A DNA stretch of 8,050 nt from Burkholderiales bacterium (GTDB taxonomy: Bacteria; Pseudomonadota; Gammaproteobacteria; Burkholderiales; Burkholderiaceae_C): the NCBI GenBank assembly GCA_005789685.1, contig SXXD01000076.1, forward strand, positions 1 through 8,050, in the 5' to 3' direction. Positions 1 through 5,665 of the stretch are shown in pieces. The position numbers and the translations under genes were made by a program. How positions within the stretch are numbered: position 1 is the first letter of the stretch; every line of letters begins with the position of its first letter. The notes below the pieces were generated by a model that was not told where the DNA came from, did not search any database, and was given only the letters and a program-made list of their open reading frames with translations.

Positions 1-249
1 ATTCAGTCCTAATGCGCGGGCAATGGAACGTCCAAGCTGAGCCACCTCTAAAGAATGAGTCAGGCGGGTGCGAAACAAATCACCTTCGTGATTTAAAAAA
101 ACCTGCGTTTTATAAACCAGCCGGCGAAAAGCCGTTGAGTGGACGATGCGGTCTCGATCACGTTGGAAGTCATTGCGAGTTGGAGCGGGCACTTCAGCAT
201 GTCGCCTGCCACGCGAGTTTTCAGCAAAGCAGGCGTAAATTTCAAGCAC
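1..249 (-). CDS. dgt: Deoxyguanosinetriphosphate triphosphohydrolase-like protein, N-terminal part (cut by window edge)
   Basis: HD-superfamily dNTPase that cleaves dNTPs to deoxynucleosides and triphosphate in the cytoplasm; substrate preference cannot be told from this fragment. Only the first 83 codons are here and the frame runs open through position 1. The translation has the family's N-terminal signature: NSRGRRH (residues 11-17), [21 protein letters not shown] (about 23-43), the KTQVF and [10 protein letters not shown] stretch (47-62), and THSLEVAQ, whose H65 is the expected first metal-binding histidine of the HD site. The HD pair itself lies beyond the window. The start is GTG at 249-247, the only usual start codon after an in-frame TAG just upstream, giving an 8-base overlap with the end of aroB. 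No clear Shine-Dalgarno is visible, so coupling to aroB translation is likely. The dgt gene downstream of aroB is a familiar order in Burkholderiales. Identification is firm; the exact start is moderately sure. Confidence 0.93.
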   Translation of the reverse strand, partial: MLEIYACFAENSRGRRHAEVPAPTRNDFQRDRDRIVHSTAFRRLVYKTQVFLNHEGDLFRTRLTHSLEVAQLGRSIARALGLN

Positions 250-1354
250 AGCAACGGTCTATCACAGCACGCACCATGGCTTCTGGTGCGGCACTGACAC
301 GGGCCTTGCCAAGGCCATCCATCAAGACAAATTGAATGTCGCCCGCCACAGATTTTTTATCATGCAGCATGTGTGCAAGGTAGTGACTCGCATTGTCTTT
401 TGCACTTAGCACAGGGCCTTTGATAGGTAAACCAGCGCGCTCAATGAGGTCTGTCAAACGCTTGACAAAGGCAAGATCGATCAAGCCCATGTCAGCCGAC
501 AAATTGGCGGCCATGACCATGCCACAACCCACCGCCTCGCCGTGCAACCACTTACCAAAGCCTAGGCCCGCTTCAATGGCGTGGCCAAACGTATGGCCGA
601 AATTTAAGATGGCCCGCAAACCTGACTCTCGCTCATCTTGCCCCACCACAAACGCCTTGATTTCACAGCTTCGCTTCACCGCATGCGCCATGGCCTGGGT
701 ATCACAAGCTTTCAAGGCGTCCATGTTGGCGTCAATCCAATCAAAAAATGCCATGTCAGCGATAGGGCCGTATTTGATGATTTCGGCCAGTCCGGCGCTG
801 AGTTCGCGTGCTGGCAAAGTTTTTAAAACACCCAAATCGCACACCACCCGCTGCGGTTGGTAAAACGCGCCAATCATGTTCTTGCCCATGGGGTGATTGA
901 TGGCCGTTTTGCCGCCCACCGACGAATCGACTTGTGCCAGTAGCGTAGTGGGCACTTGAACAAAGGGCACGCCGCGCATGAAACTGGCGGCAGCAAAGCC
1001 CGCCATATCACCGACGACACCACCGCCCAAAGCAAACAAAACTGTTTTGCGATCGCAAGCACGGCCGAGCAAGGTGTCAAAAATAAGGTTCAGTGTGCCC
1101 CAATCTTTGTGTGCCTCGCCGTCTGGTAACTGAACACCGTGAATCTGTTTGTAATGGCCCGACAGCGCCTGGCGCAAGGCGTCTTCGTAAAGCGGTGAGA
1201 CCGTGGTGTTGGTCACAATCAAGGCGGCGGCAGCTTGGGGCAATTGACCGTAGCTGCTTGTTTGCCCTAATAAATTTTCACCAATCAAAATATCGTAACT
1301 TCTGTCAGCCAAATTAATTCGGACAGTTTCAAGGTGCTTGTTCAGTGTGTTCAT
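242..1354 (-). CDS. aroB: 3-dehydroquinate synthase
   Basis: Second enzyme of the shikimate pathway: converts DAHP to 3-dehydroquinate in the cytoplasm, using NAD+ and a divalent metal (usually zinc). The protein has 370 residues, close to the usual family length of about 360. The N-terminal Rossmann-like half holds the glycine-rich nucleotide loop [10 protein letters not shown] (110-119), followed by [16 protein letters not shown] (135-150) and NHPMGKN (153-159). The metal ligands fit E191 (in AEIIKYG), H254 (in NFGHTFGH) and H271 (in WLHGEAV); their spacing matches that of E. coli AroB. No expected catalytic residue appears missing. The ATG at 1354-1352 overlaps the aroK stop as ATGA, and the end overlaps the dgt start by 8 bases. 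No strong ribosome site precedes the ATG, in keeping with translational coupling from aroK. Confidence 0.98.
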   Translation of the reverse strand: MNTLNKHLETVRINLADRSYDILIGENLLGQTSSYGQLPQAAAALIVTNTTVSPLYEDALRQALSGHYKQIHGVQLPDGEAHKDWGTLNLIFDTLLGRACDRKTVLFALGGGVVGDMAGFAAASFMRGVPFVQVPTTLLAQVDSSVGGKTAINHPMGKNMIGAFYQPQRVVCDLGVLKTLPARELSAGLAEIIKYGPIADMAFFDWIDANMDALKACDTQAMAHAVKRSCEIKAFVVGQDERESGLRAILNFGHTFGHAIEAGLGFGKWLHGEAVGCGMVMAANLSADMGLIDLAFVKRLTDLIERAGLPIKGPVLSAKDNASHYLAHMLHDKKSVAGDIQFVLMDGLGKARVSAAPEAMVRAVIDRCCA

Positions 1355-1899
1355 GTTCGGCTTGGGTTAGCGTTTGCAGCATGCGTGTCAAAACCATCGA
1401 GGTCTAGTTCTGCAATGATGGTGTTGAGCAATCTGTTGATGCTGGGACGTCCTGTTTCAAAAACAAAATGCGCCGTCTCTCGATAAAGAGGATCGCGCAC
1501 ATTGAACAAAGCTCTCAATTTTTCTTGCGGATCTTCGACTTGCAAAAGCGGCCTTTGCATATCGTGCTTGAGTCTTCTAAAAACCTCTTCAGGCGTTGAA
1601 CACAAATAAACCACCTTGCCTCGCGTGTGCAAATTTTGCCGATTGAGAGGCCGAAGCACTGCGCCGCCACCTGTTGACAGCACACCGTGGTGGTACTTGC
1701 TTAAATCGTCAAGGACGTTTTGCTCAATGTCACGAAAACGCTCTTCACCTTCACGGTCAAAAAACTCTCGAATCGAACACCCTAAACGTTGCTCGATGAC
1801 ACTGTCTGAATCCAAAAAAGGCAAGCCGAGTCGACGCCCCATCTGTCTGCCGATGGTCGTTTTGCCAGATCCCGGAAGGCCAACAAAAATAATGAGCAA
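1351..1899 (-). CDS. aroK: Shikimate kinase
   Basis: Phosphorylates the 3-hydroxyl of shikimate with ATP (fifth step of the shikimate pathway, cytoplasm). The protein has 182 residues, normal for AroK. It shows the Walker A loop GLPGSGKTT (7-15), the D30-x-D32 pair for Mg/shikimate, the FRDIE segment with R56 as shikimate-binding arginine, the GGG loop (77-79), the lid arginine in QRPLL (R116) and the substrate-binding arginines near R135/R140 in [10 protein letters not shown]. The C-terminal tail of about 20 residues after the last helix is not conserved family sequence. The start must be TTG at 1899-1897: an in-frame TAG lies a few codons upstream and no ATG or GTG occurs before the Walker loop. 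There is no visible Shine-Dalgarno, so expression probably depends on coupling to pilQ, which stops 9 bases upstream. The ATGA overlap with aroB supports co-translation. An enzyme of this fold could be a gluconate kinase, but context and residues favour AroK. Confidence 0.95.
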   Translation of the reverse strand: MLIIFVGLPGSGKTTIGRQMGRRLGLPFLDSDSVIEQRLGCSIREFFDREGEERFRDIEQNVLDDLSKYHHGVLSTGGGAVLRPLNRQNLHTRGKVVYLCSTPEEVFRRLKHDMQRPLLQVEDPQEKLRALFNVRDPLYRETAHFVFETGRPSINRLLNTIIAELDLDGFDTHAANANPSRT

Positions 1900-1909
1900 A
1901 AGTAGAAAC

Positions 1910-3283
1910 TTAAGGAAGGATTGAGACTACAAGTGTATTCGAGGGCGCAGGGCTTATGTTTTCAGCCAGCACCCTGGGCGTCACAAAAATCAACATTTCA
2001 GTTTTTCGTTGCGTTGATTGCTGAGTTTTAAACAGCCAACCCAAGCCCGGCAGGCTTCCAAGCCAGGGCAATTGAGCCACATCGTCCTTGTCGGCCGCCT
2101 CCAAAATGCCGCCAATGACCACTGTTCCCCCGTTGTCCACCAACACTTGTGTTTTCACATGCTTGGTGTTGATGGCATAGCCTGCCGCTGTGATTTGGCC
2201 CACACTGTCTTTGGAAATGTCCAACTCAAGAACAACGGCCCCTTCTGGCGTGATTTGGGGTGTGACTTCCAACTTCAAGTTGGCCTTGCGAAAGGCAACA
2301 GACGCGGCGCCGTTGCCATTGTTCACTTGGTACGGCAACTCGGTGCCTTGTTCAATCAGGGCCTTGGTTTGATCGGCTGTGACCACCCTTGGGCTGGCCA
2401 CCACTTTGCCCTTGCCATCGGCTTCAAGTGCAGAGATTTCGAGATTTAAAAATTGATTGGCCGCTGCATTGAACAGTGAAATGGCAAAACTAGGTGGTGG
2501 ATAAATGGTTTGACCGGCTGAACCTGCAGGCAGATTCAAGGCGAAGCCAGGTTGAACACCCCCTGTGCTGCCCAGCGCTTGGCCACTGATGGCCATATTC
2601 ACGGGCTTGGCATTGGCGGCAAAGGGCGCCGTGAATGGGGCCGCAAAAGCGCCGCCCAAGCGCACACCCAAGGATTTTCCAAACTGCTCTTCAGCTTCCA
2701 CGATGCGCGCTTCAATCATCACTTGCCGGACCGGCAAATCCAAGCGTTTGATGACCTCTTGCATCTGCTTTAAGTAAACTGGCGTGTCCAAAAAGAACAA
2801 TTGATTGGTTCGTGGTTCAGCCATGACCGTGCCTCGCGCACTGAGCCAATGGTGCCCCGACTTCGCAGCGCCACTGCCTGTCAATTGCAAGCGCTGAACC
2901 ACGTCCAAGGCTTTGGCATATTTCAAAGGAATGGCCAAGGCTTGTAAATTTTCAGGCACTTCTTTTTTAGGCGCAATCCACAAAACGCCAGCTTGCTGGG
3001 TGGCCACCAAATTTTTTGACTGTACAACGACCGCCAGGGCTTCACGCCAAGTCATGTCGTTCAAGTGCAAGCTGATTGGGCCCGATACACCCTCGGCCAC
3101 AATCAAATTTAGATTGCCCACTTCAGCCAGCGATTGCAGCAAGGCCTTGACCTCGATGTTTTGAAAACGCCACTTCAGCTTTTGCTCCAATTCTGCGGCG
3201 CCAAGCGGTGTCATCCAACATTGAAGCAACACCCACGCGCCCAACTTGATGGCTTGTAGCCTTTGACAATTCAGCCAACTCAT
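1910..3283 (-). CDS. pilQ: Compact type IV pilus / DNA-uptake secretin (PilQ/HofQ/ComE type)
   Basis: Outer-membrane secretin that forms the gated pore for type IV pili or incoming transforming DNA. The chosen start is ATG at 3283, giving 457 residues: it makes an ATGA overlap with the upstream stop and has AAAAGG seven bases ahead. A TTG six codons earlier is less likely. Residues 1-30 look like a signal peptide (hydrophobic AIKLGAWVLL, possible cleavage after PLGAA). Next comes an STN/N0-like domain (about 38-105), a secretin N1-like domain (about 112-188, ending RLDLPVRQVMIEARIVE), and the secretin core (about 265-440) with VVASPRVVT, the gate-region motif LPWLGSLPGLGWLFK (405-419) and the closing TEMLIFVTPRVL. 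Canonical PilQ is about 700 residues with AMIN peptidoglycan-binding domains before N0; here N0 starts right after the signal peptide, as in HofQ or Haemophilus ComE. The secretin call is certain; pilus versus competence use is inference. Confidence 0.94.
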   Translation of the reverse strand: MSWLNCQRLQAIKLGAWVLLQCWMTPLGAAELEQKLKWRFQNIEVKALLQSLAEVGNLNLIVAEGVSGPISLHLNDMTWREALAVVVQSKNLVATQQAGVLWIAPKKEVPENLQALAIPLKYAKALDVVQRLQLTGSGAAKSGHHWLSARGTVMAEPRTNQLFFLDTPVYLKQMQEVIKRLDLPVRQVMIEARIVEAEEQFGKSLGVRLGGAFAAPFTAPFAANAKPVNMAISGQALGSTGGVQPGFALNLPAGSAGQTIYPPPSFAISLFNAAANQFLNLEISALEADGKGKVVASPRVVTADQTKALIEQGTELPYQVNNGNGAASVAFRKANLKLEVTPQITPEGAVVLELDISKDSVGQITAAGYAINTKHVKTQVLVDNGGTVVIGGILEAADKDDVAQLPWLGSLPGLGWLFKTQQSTQRKTEMLIFVTPRVLAENISPAPSNTLVVSILP

Positions 3284-4266
3284 GGCGCGCCCTTTTCCCA
3301 AGCTAGCAAAGCTGCAGGCTGACCGAATTCATCTGCCAACCAAAGCCCCTGCACGTCCAAAGAAAGCACACGTCGGTTTTCAATGCCGAGATATTGCCCC
3401 GGCCTCACCACAATGATTTGACGGCCTGATTGAAGGAGCGTCCAAAACAATTTGGCTTGAGGCTCAGCCAGCGTTTGAGCGGTACCGACTAGGCGCATTT
3501 GTGCGACTGAGTGGTCTGGCAAAACACGCTCACCAACACTGAAGTTTTTGGCTATGACTTGACTGGCAGCCTGAAGTTCAACGCCCGTGTCTGTGAAAGC
3601 GTCTTCGGCGTCCCACAGCAAATTAATTTGTCCTTCCAGTAAGTACTCACCCGTTGGCAACAAACGCCAAATTAACTTGGGCCAAACGCCATTTTGAAAC
3701 AATTGATTGAGTGACTGCCAATAAGCGTAGGTAGCCGCTTGAGAACCCTTCAGACTGAAATCCAATGCGCCAGCTTCAAAGCCTTCTTCATCAGGCATGG
3801 GGGTGAATTTCATTTGAACGATGTGAACGTTTTTTGTCTGAGCCAATTGCTGCAAACGATGGATCAATTGCATGCGAAATGCAGAATTTGGCCAAGCCAA
3901 AATCAACTCATCGACTTGAGATTGATATTCAAGCAGGGCATCATTTCTTTGTGCATGCACCAAAGCCAATGCGGTGGCATTTGCCTTTTGCAATGCCTGC
4001 TCATCCAGCTGGGTCATATGTGCTTTTGCCATGTGCTGCCACTGCAAGCGATAAGATGGCACGAATCCAGAGGTAATGAGGGCTTGCCAAGCCCCATAAA
4101 GGGACACCATGCTCACACCGCACAACAAAATGGCGCGCCAAAATCGGGCCCATACACTGCGAAACAGACTGCGATTGCGCCAATGCAAAGCGGCCTGAGG
4201 CCATACCTTGGAGATCAGCGACACGCAACTGCGCACCCACAGATTTTTGAACTCATGCATGTTCAT
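3280..4266 (-). CDS. PilO-like inner-membrane alignment protein with a fused PilP-like C-terminal domain
   Basis: This 328-residue protein sits exactly where separate pilO and pilP genes are expected. Residues 1-43 are a basic, aromatic-rich cytoplasmic tail (many R, K, W); about 44-66 form one membrane helix (ILLCGVSMVSLYGAW); 75-120 are helical and probably coiled coil; about 125-218 resemble the PilO periplasmic ferredoxin-like domain. After a linker (about 220-250) the last 75 residues match the PilP beta domain pattern: VAQMRLVGT (254-262), WTLLQSGRQIIVVRPGQYLG (275-294), then NRRVLSLDVQGLWL (297-310). No lipobox cysteine precedes this part, so the PilP function would be tethered through PilO's membrane helix. 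The ATG at 4266 overlaps the pilN stop as ATGA, with AAGG seven bases upstream. Sequence is divergent, so PilO identity rests on topology, size and position; the PilP resemblance is the clearest part. The frame is uninterrupted. Confidence 0.8.
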   Translation of the reverse strand: MNMHEFKNLWVRSCVSLISKVWPQAALHWRNRSLFRSVWARFWRAILLCGVSMVSLYGAWQALITSGFVPSYRLQWQHMAKAHMTQLDEQALQKANATALALVHAQRNDALLEYQSQVDELILAWPNSAFRMQLIHRLQQLAQTKNVHIVQMKFTPMPDEEGFEAGALDFSLKGSQAATYAYWQSLNQLFQNGVWPKLIWRLLPTGEYLLEGQINLLWDAEDAFTDTGVELQAASQVIAKNFSVGERVLPDHSVAQMRLVGTAQTLAEPQAKLFWTLLQSGRQIIVVRPGQYLGIENRRVLSLDVQGLWLADEFGQPAALLAWEKGAP

Positions 4267-4859
4267 GGCACAGCCTTAGCAAGCGGTGAATTCGAGGCAT
4301 GGGCCCAAAGGGCGGCTTTCAGTTTGACTTCTACCAAACTGGCCCCACTGAGCGAAGGCTTGGTCATAGCCCTGTGCGCATGAAGCATTTGGGGGGCTGT
4401 TTTCCAACGATCGAATAGGATCATGTCGTTCATTAAGCCGTGCCACTTTTCGGGGTCTTCGCTAAGACCCTCAAACTCCAGCTTTCCTTGCTGCCAGTGC
4501 AGGCTGTGTAGTTCAGCCATGACCCCCTTGCGACTACCATGGTTTGCCAACAAAATTGCTTGTACCTCGTTCAAGTCGTCTTGCTCTTCCTGTCGACGCG
4601 TTAAGTAATTCACGCGTGATTTCAAACGTGCCAATTCAAGTTGGGCGTTGGCTGCTTCGGTTTCAGAAATCACTTCTACTTGCTGCATGGATAAAAAGCT
4701 GGGCAGATTGGAAATAGCTTGCGCCATTTCTTGTTGCGCATTAATTTCTTCCCAAACAATGAGGGCTGCCACCATCAGCGCCGCCATTCCAAATACCATC
4801 ATCATTTCAATGTGAAGCTTGCGAAGTTCAAGTTTCGAAGAACGCAGCAAATTCAGCAT
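4263..4859 (-). CDS. pilN: PilN-like inner-membrane type IV pilus alignment protein
   Basis: Bitopic inner-membrane protein of 198 residues, the usual size for PilN. In the family, a short cytoplasmic tail carrying an INLLP-type motif binds PilM, and the periplasmic part dimerises with PilO. Here the tail is LNLLRSSKLELRKLH (2-16), where LNLLR is a recognisable but altered version of the motif, followed by one membrane helix (about 18-36, MMMVFGMAALMVAALIV), a charged heptad-like region with many E, Q, R and L (about 40-100) and a small alpha/beta domain (about 108-185). The start is ATG at 4859 with AGAGGA six bases upstream, a good ribosome site; it overlaps the pilM-like stop by 7 bases. 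The end overlaps the next gene by ATGA. Sequence similarity to canonical PilN is weak outside the N-terminus, so the call leans on topology, motif and gene order. Confidence 0.75.
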   Translation of the reverse strand: MLNLLRSSKLELRKLHIEMMMVFGMAALMVAALIVWEEINAQQEMAQAISNLPSFLSMQQVEVISETEAANAQLELARLKSRVNYLTRRQEEQDDLNEVQAILLANHGSRKGVMAELHSLHWQQGKLEFEGLSEDPEKWHGLMNDMILFDRWKTAPQMLHAHRAMTKPSLSGASLVEVKLKAALWAHASNSPLAKAVP

Positions 4860-5482
4860 GGCTTGTCCTCTTTGAACAAATTGAAATAGTGGCCTGGCAA
4901 CTCGTCCATGTGCGGCAATCTGAATGCTTCAGCCATAACCCCTGGCTGAAGTCCCCAGGCCAGCCCAAGTTCATCCATTTGCGATGCGCAAGTGATGGCA
5001 TCGGGCTGGAGGTCCAGCACCTTGAGTTGTGCCAAATAAGTCTCGACCAAGCTTTTTGGACAAGCTCTGCATTGCGCCAACCAATGGCCCTCTGAGCTTG
5101 AATGAACTTCAAAGTCCATTGCCAACTCGGTCACCGGCAATTGAAGCGCGCTAGCAGCCTCCAACCAACATTCAGCCGCAATGTCTTCTGGCCCCCAATG
5201 CGCTTGGCAATGAAGATCACCCGCCCAAATTTCACGTGGGTGAAGCATGAGAATGGTCGAATAGGGCAAGGCTTGCAGACAATCTGCCCTCAAATGAGAC
5301 ATGAGCGTCGCCAAATCCTCAACCCTTCGGTACAGAACCGCAGCATGCTGAACAGCCAAAGCGGCCCAAACCTTGACAGTGCTTGAATTTGAATTGACGG
5401 GGCTTACTGCACAGGTGGCGGCAAACGCATTAAAGGGGATAAAAATAGGGCTGACGACAAACCGCAAAGCGGCGGCTGGCAT
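4853..5482 (-). CDS. Short PilM/HofM-like cytoplasmic pilus assembly protein lacking the C-terminal half
   Basis: PilM is an actin-fold cytoplasmic protein of about 350 residues that anchors PilN at the inner face of the membrane. This protein has only 209 residues from the ATG at 5482 and no membrane helix. A PilM pattern is visible at about residues 37-165: VKVWAALAVQHAAVLYRRVEDLATLMSHL, then ILMLHPREIW, then GPEDIAAECWLEAASALQLP (97-116) with TELAMDFEV (118-126), and LKVLDLQPDAIT (153-164). The expected following half, with further phosphate- and adenosine-binding segments, is absent: about 45 residues later the frame stops and pilN begins. The N-terminal region lacks an obvious DxGxxxxK-type phosphate loop. 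The start is uncertain: GTG at 5557, GTG at 5503, ATG at 5482 and TTG at 5467 are possible and none has a good Shine-Dalgarno; resemblance to PilM begins near ALRFVV, which favours 5482. First gene of the leftward operon. Confidence 0.65.
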   Translation of the reverse strand: MPAAALRFVVSPIFIPFNAFAATCAVSPVNSNSSTVKVWAALAVQHAAVLYRRVEDLATLMSHLRADCLQALPYSTILMLHPREIWAGDLHCQAHWGPEDIAAECWLEAASALQLPVTELAMDFEVHSSSEGHWLAQCRACPKSLVETYLAQLKVLDLQPDAITCASQMDELGLAWGLQPGVMAEAFRLPHMDELPGHYFNLFKEDKPC

Positions 5483-5567
5483 GCGTGAGGGAAGGGACAG
5501 CACAGATTCACTTTCACAGAGATTGAACAGTGCTTTGATTGGACCCGCCCAGTGCACTCGAAAGGAC

Positions 5568-5573
5568 TACAAT
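5568..5573 (+). promoter_or_regulatory. Possible -10 element (TACAAT) for the PBP1A gene
   Basis: TACAAT is one base from the sigma70 consensus TATAAT and is a common -10 form in betaproteobacteria. It points toward the PBP1A gene and would give a leader of roughly 85 bases before the ATG at 5666. No clear -35 hexamer is found at normal spacing, so this is only a candidate. Confidence 0.25.
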
Positions 5574-5586
5574 TCCTCTCAATCCA

Positions 5587-5601
5587 GTTGCTTTCTGCAA
5601 C
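5587..5601. repeat. Short perfect inverted repeat in the divergent promoter region
   Basis: GTTGC (5587-5591) and GCAAC (5597-5601) are exact reverse complements separated by five bases (TTTCT). The dyad sits between the possible TACAAT element and the PBP1A start. It could be a half of a regulator-binding site or a small leader hairpin, but a 5-base stem may also arise by chance. Confidence 0.3.
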
Positions 5602-5665
5602 GTTCAAATGACGCCATTTGCCCGGCAGTTTTGACAATGCGGTTCGCGCTTATTTCCGCTTATAC

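Larger units (their letters stand above)
5483..5665. promoter_or_regulatory. Divergent intergenic region between the pil operon and the PBP1A gene
   Basis: Both transcription units read away from this stretch of about 180 bases, so both promoters should lie here or just inside the flanking starts. On the plus strand a good sigma70-type -10 hexamer, TACAAT (5568-5573), is visible, but no convincing -35 stands 16-18 bases ahead of it. A perfect TTGACA (5631-5636) lacks a matching -10 at the proper distance. On the minus strand TTGAAC (5606-5601) could be a -35, again with only a poor -10. A small inverted repeat lies at 5587-5601. No further gene is evident. The assignment as regulatory rests on gene orientation; individual elements are weak. 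Confidence 0.5.

Noticed and set aside
12..335. Plus-strand open frame of 107 codons
   Set aside because: It lies antisense to dgt and the end of aroB, both of which have clear family motifs; the translation looks like nothing known.
393..863. Plus-strand open frame of 156 codons inside aroB
   Set aside because: Antisense shadow of a strongly conserved gene, low-complexity composition, no ribosome site or family motif.
3739..4383. Plus-strand open frame of 214 codons opposite the PilO-like and PilN-like genes
   Set aside because: Long enough to deserve a look, but the minus frame has overlaps, ribosome sites and PilN/PilO/PilP features; the plus translation has scattered H, Q and C with no domain.
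4853..4870. Frameshift or deletion inside pilM as cause of its short length
   Set aside because: pilN begins within the last codons of this frame with a good ribosome site inside it, so there is no leftover PilM sequence downstream; an old in-frame reduction fits better.
5404..5637. Minus-strand alternative frame overlapping the start of the PilM-like gene, considered as a frameshifted N-terminus
   Set aside because: Its translation is Cys/Pro-rich with no PilM features, while the PilM-like frame itself continues with plausible sequence back to about 5482.
5631..5665. TTGACA at 5631 as the -35 of a promoter with TATACA at 5661
   Set aside because: The spacing of 24 bases is far from 16-18 and the -10 would overlap the ATG; no acceptable hexamer stands at the right distance.
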